DNA of 64,000 nt, taken from contig NZ_CP017014.1 of the NCBI RefSeq assembly GCF_001767395.1, forward strand, positions 4,047,012 through 4,111,011, written 5' to 3'. The notes beneath the pieces were generated by a model. That model was given only the letters and a program-made list of their open reading frames with translations. It ran no database searches and was not told the origin of the DNA. Numbering within the stretch: the stretch's first letter is position 1; the number at the start of each line of letters is the position of its first letter. Below, piece after piece: positions 41,922-49,611 of the stretch. The position numbers and the translations under genes are program-made. The stretch comes from Rhodococcus sp. WMMA185 (lineage in GTDB: Bacteria > Actinomycetota > Actinomycetes > Mycobacteriales > Mycobacteriaceae).

Positions 41922-43010
41922 TCAGCTGAACACGCCGGCGGCGTTCCAGACTGGGTCGGTCAGCGAAGCGAAGTCGATGCACAGCGCTCCGATGCATTGG
42001 TCGATGGCGATCACCGAAACAGTGTCGGCACTGGAGTTGGTGATGTAGGCGCGTTTCCCGTCCGGGATAATTGCCGCCCCGCGTGGTTCGTTTCCGACTG
42101 CGATGGTGTCGATCACCGCGTCGGTGGCGGTGTCGATCACCGATACCGAGTCGTCCCCGGCGTTGGTGATGTAGGCGCGTTTCCCGCTCGGGATGATGGT
42201 CACTGCGCGTGGTTCGTTTCCGACTGCGATGGTGTCGATCACCGCGTCGGTTCGCGTGTCGACCACGGATACCGAGTCGTCCCCGGCGTTGGTGATGTAG
42301 GCGCGTTTCCCGTCCGGGATGACCGTCACCGCGCGTGGTTCGTTCCCGACCCTGATGGTGTCGATCATCGTGTGGGTGGCGGTGTCGATCACCGATATCG
42401 AATTGCTCGAACGGTTGGTGACGTAGGCGTATTTCCCGTTCGGGGTGATTGCCACCCCCTGCGGCTCTGCCTCGACCGCGACTGTCTTGACCTCAGAGTT
42501 GGTGGCGGTGTCGATCACCGACACCGAACCTCCCAAGGCGTTGGTGACGTAGGCGAAGGATCCGTTCGGGGTGATCGCCACACCGAACGGCAAGCTTCCG
42601 ACCGTGATGGTGCCGACTTCCGAGTTGGTGGCGGTGTCGATCACCGACACCGAATCGTCCAGGAGGTTGGTGACGTAGGCGAAGGATCCGTTCGGGGTGA
42701 TCGCGACGCCGGACGGGCCGTCCCCGACCGTGAGGGTGTCGATCTCTACGTTGGTGGCGGTGTCGATCACCGATACCGAATCGTCGAGGCTGTTGGTGAC
42801 GTAGGCGAAGGATCCGTTCGGGGTGATCGCCACCTCGATCGGTACGTTTCCGGCGGGAACGGCGTCGATGACGGTATCCGCGGCCGCGGCCGGCACCACC
42901 ACCCCAGCCACACCGAGCACCATTGCGAAAGTGGCCGATACCCAGAGCAATAGGTGTCCGGCAGATCCTCGAACAGTGTGATAGGCGCGAAATCTGCTGT
43001 GGTGATTCAC
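41922..43010 (-). CDS. Secreted YVTN beta-propeller protein, copy P6
   Basis: 362 aa, the most divergent copy. Signal peptide, then seven repeats: three of the type VAITPNGSFAYVTNSLDDSV, and three with VTVIPDGKRAYITNAGDDSV-like sequence in which YVTN is YITN. The CX4C tail is kept (CIGALCIDFASL) but the Gly/Ser linker is replaced by DPVWNAAGVFS. It is the first copy in transcription order, next to the CDP-alcohol phosphatidyltransferase gene. Confidence 0.85.
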   Translation of the reverse strand: MNHHSRFRAYHTVRGSAGHLLLWVSATFAMVLGVAGVVVPAAAADTVIDAVPAGNVPIEVAITPNGSFAYVTNSLDDSVSVIDTATNVEIDTLTVGDGPSGVAITPNGSFAYVTNLLDDSVSVIDTATNSEVGTITVGSLPFGVAITPNGSFAYVTNALGGSVSVIDTATNSEVKTVAVEAEPQGVAITPNGKYAYVTNRSSNSISVIDTATHTMIDTIRVGNEPRAVTVIPDGKRAYITNAGDDSVSVVDTRTDAVIDTIAVGNEPRAVTIIPSGKRAYITNAGDDSVSVIDTATDAVIDTIAVGNEPRGAAIIPDGKRAYITNSSADTVSVIAIDQCIGALCIDFASLTDPVWNAAGVFS

Positions 43011-43222
43011 ATTTTTCTCCTGCCGTATGAGGACCAAAACGGATCAACCATGCTGCGGGAGAACCTGCGATCGGATACCGGTGCAGGTAGCTAACCGAAG
43101 GGTAACAATCGGATACCGAACTGAGCCTCGGACACGCCGAGGACAGAGAAGACGGCTAAAGGAGCCAAATTCCGAGCTGAAGATTCTTGCGGGCGGAAAG
43201 CGCTAAGGCCTTGCCACGGTGG

Positions 43223-43852
43223 CTATTGCAGAGCGCGGTACCCCGCGACGATTCGCTGGATCGAACTCACCGCCACCACCGCAGCCCAGACCACTGCGAT
43301 TTGCCACGCGAATGCCGAGAACACCAGCCACAGCGCATGCACAGCAATTGTTTCCGTACCCTCGGCCAGGCCGCCGAGGAATGACAGGGACCGACCGTCG
43401 TCCAGGCTTCGACCACTCCGTTCGGCAATCGACGAGAAGGCGAGGAACGCGCTGCCGTTGATGTAGTAGGCGAGGAGTACGAGAAGGAACGGCCACCACG
43501 GCGCGCCGTACGCGGCGCTGGCACCGATCGCCACACCGACGACGGTGCTCCCGTACACGATGAAATCCGCAGTGATGTCGAAGAATCCGCCTGCACCGGC
43601 ATCGTCATGCGTGGATCTGTGAGCCCGACGGCGGCGTGCGAGAGGGCCGTCGAGGCCGTCGGCGAGCCGCGAGAGCAGCCACAGGACCAGTGCCACCCAC
43701 CATAATTGGAGCCCGGCAGTGACCGCGCTCCCGAGTCCGAGCGCCAGGCCCACCCCGGTGATCCGGTCCGGGGTGATCGAGGGAATGTCGATAGCTGCGG
43801 CGCAGCGGGCAAGTGGTCGGTCGAGTTTCCTACGCAGATACTGGTCGATCAT
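43223..43852 (-). CDS. CDP-alcohol phosphatidyltransferase (YnjF-like)
   Basis: 209 aa integral membrane enzyme with about six hydrophobic segments. The catalytic signature is present as RLADGLDGPLAR and GGFFDITADF, giving the DxxDGxxAR...GxxxDxxxD pattern; the stretch between the halves (RRRAHRSTHDDAGAG) is longer than the usual eight to nine residues. It transfers a phosphoalcohol from a CDP-linked donor to a second alcohol in membrane lipid synthesis. The start overlaps the end of the TVP38 gene by 23 bp, so the two are coupled. E. coli ynjF is of the same family. Confidence 0.82.
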   Translation of the reverse strand: MIDQYLRRKLDRPLARCAAAIDIPSITPDRITGVGLALGLGSAVTAGLQLWWVALVLWLLSRLADGLDGPLARRRRAHRSTHDDAGAGGFFDITADFIVYGSTVVGVAIGASAAYGAPWWPFLLVLLAYYINGSAFLAFSSIAERSGRSLDDGRSLSFLGGLAEGTETIAVHALWLVFSAFAWQIAVVWAAVVAVSSIQRIVAGYRALQ

Positions 43853-44579
43853 CCTGGCCGTCCACCCCTGTGCTCTCGACGTCCGCGGCGTTCCTGGTGT
43901 TCACGGCACGCGTGAATCCCATCCGCCGTGCAAGATATCCGGTGCCGAGGCTGAGGAGGATGATCGCGAGTACCGCGAGGGCGAAGGGCCATGACAGAGG
44001 TGACGTGCCGTACGCGCCGAGCGCCGTGTATCCGACGGTGGCCGGAATTATCCCTGCCGCGGTGCCGATGACGTAATCGCGTTGCCGCACGGCACTCAGC
44101 CCCGCGGCATAGTTGACCAGGGCGAACGGGAACAGGGGAACGAGTCGCACGATCAACACCGAGGTGAATCCATTTCGCTCGAGCAGTGAGTCGATCGCGC
44201 GGACCTTGGACCACTCGATCCGTGCGACCCCGCCGCGGCCGAGCGACCGCGACACCCAGTAGGCCACCCAGGCACCGAGGGTCGCTGCGACGACCACGAC
44301 GAGAACCCCGGCCACGAGTCCGAACAGCAGGCCGCTGGCCACGGTGAGCGCGCTCGCGGGGAAGGGAGTGAGAGTCGCAACGGCATAGAGGAGGACGAAG
44401 ACAACCATCCCCCACGCGCCGGCTGAGGCGACCTGGTCGCGCAGCGATGACGGGTGCGGGACGTCGATACTCAGCGCCACGAGACCGCCGGCGAGAATGA
44501 TGACGGCGAGTATCCCAATCTTGAGCCGGTTGTCCCAGCCCGCCCGTCCGCCGGTCGCCACCTTCTCTTCGATTTCCAC
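43830..44579 (-). CDS. TVP38/TMEM64 (DedA-like) membrane protein
   Basis: 249 aa with six or so hydrophobic segments. LTPFPASALTVASGLLFGLV near residue 75 contains the family's F-P-x-S-x-L-T-x-x-x-G core, and VRLVPLFPFALVNYAAGLSA near 150 the second conserved loop. TVP38/DedA proteins are implicated in lipid scrambling or membrane homeostasis; E. coli YdjX and YdjZ belong here. GTG 44579 is chosen because GAGGATAT precedes it; the frame is open to 44924 through unrelated sequence. Divergent from the ABC transporter genes. Confidence 0.82.
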   Translation of the reverse strand: MEIEEKVATGGRAGWDNRLKIGILAVIILAGGLVALSIDVPHPSSLRDQVASAGAWGMVVFVLLYAVATLTPFPASALTVASGLLFGLVAGVLVVVVAATLGAWVAYWVSRSLGRGGVARIEWSKVRAIDSLLERNGFTSVLIVRLVPLFPFALVNYAAGLSAVRQRDYVIGTAAGIIPATVGYTALGAYGTSPLSWPFALAVLAIILLSLGTGYLARRMGFTRAVNTRNAADVESTGVDGQDDRPVSA

Positions 44580-44748
44580 CGCATATCCTCGTTCTTGTCG
44601 GCCGTTCTCGTCCCGGCTGCGAAGCACCGCCACACACCACGATGCCCTGGTTCCATCGCAACGGGAAGGCATCGAGGGTTTCGTTGTGTTCCCGAAACGA
44701 AGAAATTCGTCCGATCCATCCTGAGGGGTGGACCGCCCGGAGGTGTTT

Positions 44749-45975
44749 GTGAAGCAGTTCGTCATCGCATCAGGGCTCAGCATCGGTTTGCTTCTCAGCG
44801 CGTGTAGCGCGCCTGGTTCCGAAGCTCCGGTCGCGGAGAACCTGTCGTGGAATGAGATCGAGGAGCAGGCCCAGGGGCAGACGGTGTCGCTGTGGATGTA
44901 CGGCGGCGACGAACAGGGCAACACCTACGTCGACGAGTTCCTCACCCCGGCAGCACAGGCTGCAGGGGTGACACTTCGTAGGGTGCCCGTCGCGTCCACC
45001 TCGGACGCCGTCAACCGGATCCTGTCGGAAAGGCAGGCCGGCGTCACCGACGGGGACGTGGACTTGGTGTGGGTCAACGGTGACAATTTCGGGACAGGTA
45101 AGCAGGCCGGTGCCTGGCTGTGCGGGTGGACCTCCACTCTTCCGAACATGGATTACACGAATCCCGACGATCCCCTGCTCAGCAGTGACTTCGGCACGCC
45201 GGTGGACGGTTGTGAGGCGCCGTGGCACAAGGCGCAGTTCACCCTCGTCTACAACGCCGAGGCCGTCCCCGACCCGCCGACGACCCTCGCCGACGTCCTC
45301 GACTGGGCGCAGGCGAACCCGGGCCGGTTCACCTATCCGGCGCCGCCAGATTTCACCGGATCGGTGTTCATCCGCGAGGTACTCGCCAGTGTGTCGGGTG
45401 GCGCGGAGAATGTGCCGTCCCAGTTCAGCGAGGCGGATTACGACCGTCTGACGCCGGCTCTGTACGACCGACTGCGCGAGATCGCCCCGTCTCTGTGGCG
45501 CGAGGGGACGACGTATCCGCAGACCTCGTCCGAGCTCGACGACCTCTATGCCGGCGGTCAGGTCGACATGACGATGACCTACGGGCCGGCGGCACTGACA
45601 GATCTGGTGGCTCGGGGAACGTATCCACCGCAGACCAAGGTGCTGCAGCTTGACGAGGGCACCGTTGGGAACGCCAGCTTCCTCGCCATCCCCTCCACCT
45701 CGGACAAATCGGCCGCTGCCCGCGTGGTGGCCAACCTCGCGCTCTCACCTGACCAGCAACTCATCGCGGCCCGCCCGGATGTCTGGGGTCAGTTCACAGT
45801 GCTCGACGTCGACAGATTGCTGCCCGCCGATCGAGAGGCGTTCCGTGCGCTACCGTCGTCTTCTGTGGTCCCGACCTACGACGTTCTCTCCCGAGGTGCG
45901 CACCCCGAGTTGTCGGCGCAGTGGGTCGGCCCGCTCGACGACGGTTGGCGGCGCAACGTCCTCGCGCGGCGATGA
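44749..45975 (+). CDS. ABC transporter substrate-binding lipoprotein, YnjB-like
   Basis: 408 aa. Signal peptide with lipobox LLLSAC (Cys about residue 19). The mature part resembles class-D solute-binding proteins of the YnjB/iron-thiamine type: VSLWMYGGDEQGNTYVDEFL at the start and DVDLVWVNGDNF and TLVYNAEAVPDPPTTLADVL further on. GTG 44749 is preceded by GGAGG at 44739-44743, better than GTG 44728. It starts a four-gene ABC operon whose order (binding protein, permease, permease, ATPase) matches E. coli ynjBCD with the permease split in two. Substrate unknown. Confidence 0.82.
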   Translation: MKQFVIASGLSIGLLLSACSAPGSEAPVAENLSWNEIEEQAQGQTVSLWMYGGDEQGNTYVDEFLTPAAQAAGVTLRRVPVASTSDAVNRILSERQAGVTDGDVDLVWVNGDNFGTGKQAGAWLCGWTSTLPNMDYTNPDDPLLSSDFGTPVDGCEAPWHKAQFTLVYNAEAVPDPPTTLADVLDWAQANPGRFTYPAPPDFTGSVFIREVLASVSGGAENVPSQFSEADYDRLTPALYDRLREIAPSLWREGTTYPQTSSELDDLYAGGQVDMTMTYGPAALTDLVARGTYPPQTKVLQLDEGTVGNASFLAIPSTSDKSAAARVVANLALSPDQQLIAARPDVWGQFTVLDVDRLLPADREAFRALPSSSVVPTYDVLSRGAHPELSAQWVGPLDDGWRRNVLARR

Positions 45976-45997
45976 GGGGCTGTTCGATGAAGAACCA

Positions 45998-46867
45998 ATG
46001 CCGGTGACGGCGGATCGCGTCCAGGCCCACGCGCCACGTCGAAGTAGTTGGCGCAGCACCGTGTGGGTGCTGCCTGCGGTGATTCCAGTGGTCGCGGTCG
46101 TCGGTGCCGGTATCGGCACCGCATTGGTGCAGAGTCTCGGCCTGATGCCGCTGGTCGGTGACCCGGAGCTGACCACTCAGGCCTACACCGCCAACTCCGA
46201 GGATCTGCTCACCTCCGCGCTGCTCACACTCGCCATCGCGGTCGTATCGACCGCTCTCGCTGCCGCGATCGGACTGACCGCGGCACTGTCGGTGCTGACC
46301 GGACGCCGGACGGCAATGTTTGCCGCAAGCCTCACGGTCCCGGTGCCACACCTGATCGGTGCCGCCACGATGGGGTTGCTACTGGCCGATTCCGGACTGC
46401 TCCCCCGGTTGCTCGGACTCGATGAGGGTGGATGGCCCGCCCTGGTCGGAGGTCGGTGGTGGATTGCCGTGATCGTGGAGTACGCGTGGAAGGAATCTGC
46501 GTTCATCGCGTTGGTGGTTGCCGGAACGCTCGCCACCCGCGTGGCCCGCTACGACGAGACCGCCGCAACGTTGGGGGCGGGCCGCCGCGCGCGGCTGCGG
46601 CTGGTCACGTTGCCACTGGTCATGCCCGCCCTGATCGCGTCTTCGGCGATCGCGTTCGCCTACACGGTCGGCTCCTACGAGGTAGCGAAAATTCTGGGCC
46701 GCGCGCATCCTGAACCGCTGCCGGTGATGGCGGTTCGCTTGTTCACCTCGATCGATCTCGCCACGCGACCCGAGGCGGCCGCGGTCGCGGTCGTCACCAC
46801 GGGTTTGGCGCTGGCAACCGCGGCGGTGGCACTCGCGGCATTGCGCCGTTCGGCGGTGTGGCAGTGA
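45998..46867 (+). CDS. ABC transporter permease (YnjC-like, first half)
   Basis: 289 aa with six hydrophobic segments. The ATPase-coupling EAA loop is DETAATLGAGRRARLRLVTL near residue 185. Start ATG 45998 lies 22 bp after the binding-protein stop; an internal GTG at 46004 is possible, and the ribosome site is weak. The stop overlaps the next permease gene. In E. coli YnjC both permease halves are one protein, so here the unit is split. Confidence 0.85.
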   Translation: MPVTADRVQAHAPRRSSWRSTVWVLPAVIPVVAVVGAGIGTALVQSLGLMPLVGDPELTTQAYTANSEDLLTSALLTLAIAVVSTALAAAIGLTAALSVLTGRRTAMFAASLTVPVPHLIGAATMGLLLADSGLLPRLLGLDEGGWPALVGGRWWIAVIVEYAWKESAFIALVVAGTLATRVARYDETAATLGAGRRARLRLVTLPLVMPALIASSAIAFAYTVGSYEVAKILGRAHPEPLPVMAVRLFTSIDLATRPEAAAVAVVTTGLALATAAVALAALRRSAVWQ

Positions 46868-47649
46868 TGCGCGTGGGTGGCCGGTCGGCCATGACAGGAG
46901 TCCGCGTGCTCTTGGTGCTCTGGTTCGTTGTGCCCCTGGTTCCGCTCGTCCTGTGGGTGTTCGCGAATCGGTGGACCTTTCCCGACGTTCTCCCTCAGGA
47001 GTGGGGATTCGACGGACTACGCAGCGCAGCCGACGCCGGTGCTGCGCGCGCGTTCGCGACGTCGACAGCCCTGGCGCTGTCGGTGTCCGCCATTGCAACG
47101 CCCCTCGGCGCCCTGGCCGCGAGGGCGCTGGTATCCGGACGGGTACACCTGCCCGGAGTCGTCGCCGCGATCCTGTTCGCACCGGTGTGTTTGCCGCCCT
47201 TTGCCGTCGCGCTCGGTCTGGATGTGCTGGTCCTTCGAACCGGCATTGCCAGCAGTGTGGCGGTGGTTGCGATACTCTCCGTAGCCGCGATCCCGTATAC
47301 GACGTACGTGATGCGGGTGGCCTTCGGCGCGTACGACCGCGGTTACGAGGAGGAGGCGCGCACCCTCGGTGCTTCCCACAGGGCGGTGCTGTGGCGCGTC
47401 CAGATACCGTTGCTCGCACCCGCGCTCGCGGGTGCCGCGTTCCTGGCGTTCCTGGTCGGATGGAGCGACTACATCGTGACGTTGCTGATCGGGGGCGGAC
47501 GGCTGATCACGGTCCCGATCCTGGTGGCGTCGTTCGCCTCGGGGACAGGCAACGACTCGGTGGTGGCAGCACTGTCGATCCTTGCGCTCATCCCGCCTCT
47601 GTTCCTGCTGATCATTCTCGGCCGCACCGGTCGGAGGGCGCTGCCATGA
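46867..47649 (+). CDS. ABC transporter permease (YnjC-like, second half)
   Basis: 260 aa, six hydrophobic segments. The EAA loop is YEEEARTLGASHRAVLWRVQ near residue 160. ATG 46867 overlaps the previous stop by one base (TGATG); GTG 46864 is also possible. Stop overlaps the ATPase gene (ATGA). Together with the first permease it forms the heterodimeric channel of the importer. Confidence 0.85.
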   Translation: MRVGGRSAMTGVRVLLVLWFVVPLVPLVLWVFANRWTFPDVLPQEWGFDGLRSAADAGAARAFATSTALALSVSAIATPLGALAARALVSGRVHLPGVVAAILFAPVCLPPFAVALGLDVLVLRTGIASSVAVVAILSVAAIPYTTYVMRVAFGAYDRGYEEEARTLGASHRAVLWRVQIPLLAPALAGAAFLAFLVGWSDYIVTLLIGGGRLITVPILVASFASGTGNDSVVAALSILALIPPLFLLIILGRTGRRALP

Positions 47650-48689
47650 GTTCAACGCTGTCACTGACTCGCCTGAGGCGGCATCACCCTGGTCAGCAAC
47701 ATCCCGCCCTAGCCGACATAGATCTCGAAGTTCCGGCCGGTTCGTGCACTGCGATACTCGGACCCTCGGGTTCGGGGAAGAGCACAGCACTGCGGCTGAT
47801 CGCCGGACTCGACGCTCCGACAAGCGGATCGGTGGCCCTCGACGGTGTCGATGTCACCGCGTTGCCCCCGGAACGACGAGGGATCGGAATGGTATTCCAG
47901 CGACCGCTGCTCTTCCCTCACATGTCGGTCATCGACAACGTGGGGTTCGCGGCCAGGGCGGCGGGCCAGTCGCGCTCGGCATCGCGTTCGAGTGCCCGCC
48001 GCTACCTCGACTTGGTGCACCTGTCCGAATTCGCCGATCGCCCTGTCAGCGCGATCTCCGGTGGGCAGGCCCAACGTGTCGCCCTGGCACGTTCCCTGGC
48101 CGGGACGCCCCGGGTGTTGTTGCTCGACGAGCCGTTCAGTGCGCTCGATTCGGTTCTGCGCGAAGACATGTACGAACTCGTCCGGGAGATCCGGAATGAA
48201 CTTTCCCCGACCATCGTTCTCGTCACCCACGATCGACACGAGGCTGCCGTACTGGCGGACTCCGTGGCCGTGCTGATCGACGGCGTTCTCGAACATCATT
48301 CGGATGTCAGCTCCGCCTACACCCAACCCTCGACGCTGGCGGTCAACCGGTTGATGGGCGGAATCAACGAGATACAGGGACGCCTCGACGGCGGAGTACA
48401 CCACTCCGACCTCGGGGCGCTGGAGTTGCCGCCGGGTAGATCGGTGTGTGAGGACGGACCCGCGGTTCTGCTGATCCGACATGAGATGATCCAGATCGTC
48501 GATCGCTCAGCGGAACTGCCGACTGGAGTGATCTGCGGTGTGCGTCCGGCGGGGCTGCGCTGCATCGCGGACGTGCGAGTGGGGTCGGCGACGGTGTGCG
48601 CCGAATTGCCGACCGGAACCACTGCCACCGTCGGTGCCGAGGTCGGGCTCGAGATTCCCCTCGAGGCGCGAACCGCCGTCACTCGGTGA
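47646..48689 (+). CDS. ABC transporter ATP-binding protein (YnjD-like)
   Basis: 347 aa. Walker A GPSGSGKSTA (about residue 40), signature AISGGQAQRVALARSL (about 139), Walker B RVLLLDEPFSALDS, and switch VTHDRHEA. The C-terminal 110 residues resemble a TOBE-type regulatory domain (GVRPAGLRC). It powers the upstream permease pair. It ends the operon; the next gene is 68 bp downstream and separate in type. Confidence 0.88.
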   Translation: MSSTLSLTRLRRHHPGQQHPALADIDLEVPAGSCTAILGPSGSGKSTALRLIAGLDAPTSGSVALDGVDVTALPPERRGIGMVFQRPLLFPHMSVIDNVGFAARAAGQSRSASRSSARRYLDLVHLSEFADRPVSAISGGQAQRVALARSLAGTPRVLLLDEPFSALDSVLREDMYELVREIRNELSPTIVLVTHDRHEAAVLADSVAVLIDGVLEHHSDVSSAYTQPSTLAVNRLMGGINEIQGRLDGGVHHSDLGALELPPGRSVCEDGPAVLLIRHEMIQIVDRSAELPTGVICGVRPAGLRCIADVRVGSATVCAELPTGTTATVGAEVGLEIPLEARTAVTR

Positions 48690-48757
48690 TGCTGCATGGG
48701 GGGTGATCACCGGCGGCGGCACCGATGGGTGACCTGTGTTACGGCAGAATGCCGTGA

Positions 48758-49519
48758 ATGTCTCTATATCCGAGTGATCCGATGTATCACTATTCCGCTC
48801 CCTCCGCACAGACGGGCAAGGCAGGGTTGGACTTGAAGCCGCCGTTCTGGATCGCCCTGGGGATCGTTCCCACTGGACCGCTGTGGGTGCTCGTGGGCAC
48901 CGTGATCGGACTTCCACCGACCGTGGTGGTCTCTTTCGCTACAGGGGGGATCGGTTGGTTCATTGCGAAACGTGCCCGACAGTCCGAACAGACGCGGCCA
49001 TGGCATTGGGTGCTGGCGGGCAGTGGATTCTTCGCGGTCTTGCTAGCGATCCTAGGGCTTCTCGCAGTTCGCGGCGGCGGGGTGACCGACGGCGACACCT
49101 TCCTGGCAACCACGATCATCTTCTTGCTGGCAGGCGTGGGCGGTGGCTCTGTCACGGTCATCGCCATGCTGATTGCCGCCGTCGTACAACGTTCCAATCC
49201 TGCGGCTGCGGAAAGGACTCCACAGGGTCAGATGGTCGCACCCATCGTCGGCTACTCCGCGGATGGGCAACCGCAATACGGCCCGCCCATCTACATGGAG
49301 TCGCGGAACAGCCGCACCAATGTGTTCGCGATAGCGGCTCTCGTATCAAGCATTTTCGGTGGATTGCCCGGAGCATTGCTCGGTCACTTCGCGCTGAATC
49401 AGATTAGGCAAACCGGTGAGAGGGGTCGCGGCATGGCGATCGCGGGCATCGTGTTGGGTTACGTCTTCCTGATGGTGTGGGGGGTCTTCGTCATAGGAAC
49501 CGTCGACTCTCTGTCCTGA
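48758..49519 (+). CDS. DUF4190-type membrane protein
   Basis: 253 aa. Four hydrophobic segments lie in residues about 30-150 and a further pair near the C-terminus; SNPAAAERTPQGQM to PPIYM is a Pro/Gly/Tyr-rich cytosolic linker. The final part, VFAIAALVSSIFGGLPGALL with HFALNQIRQTGERGRGMAIA and IVLGYVFLMVW, is the DUF4190 pattern common in actinobacteria. Function unknown; probably envelope-related. It is convergent with the copper ATPase gene across a strong terminator. Confidence 0.75.
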   Translation: MSLYPSDPMYHYSAPSAQTGKAGLDLKPPFWIALGIVPTGPLWVLVGTVIGLPPTVVVSFATGGIGWFIAKRARQSEQTRPWHWVLAGSGFFAVLLAILGLLAVRGGGVTDGDTFLATTIIFLLAGVGGGSVTVIAMLIAAVVQRSNPAAAERTPQGQMVAPIVGYSADGQPQYGPPIYMESRNSRTNVFAIAALVSSIFGGLPGALLGHFALNQIRQTGERGRGMAIAGIVLGYVFLMVWGVFVIGTVDSLS

Positions 49520-49572
49520 CGGCAACGTCTTCATCAGCGCACTCGTCGATCAGCCCCGATCCGGAACCCGAC

Positions 49573-49600
49573 GGGGCCGGGAGGTTCATGTCCCGGCCCC
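49573..49600. terminator. Bidirectional terminator, 10-bp perfect stem
   Basis: GGGGCCGGGA (49573-49582) pairs with TCCCGGCCCC (49591-49600), loop of 8 bases. It lies between the convergent DUF4190-type and copper ATPase genes. Confidence 0.8.
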
Positions 49601-49611
49601 ATTCGCTGCGT

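Noticed and set aside
36779-42953. Long plus-strand open frames opposite the propeller genes (for example at 37292, 39436, 40700 and 41919).
   Set aside because: They are GDRHPD-type low-complexity readings of the repeats on the antisense strand, caused by GC-rich third positions; no ribosome sites or protein-like composition.
35534-43010. CRISPR-like or satellite repeat in the 126-129-bp periodicity.
   Set aside because: The period equals one protein blade and the copies vary at third codon positions; there is no spacer structure.
35534-43010. Sortase anchoring of the propeller proteins.
   Set aside because: No LPXTG-type motif followed by a hydrophobic segment and basic tail at any C-terminus.
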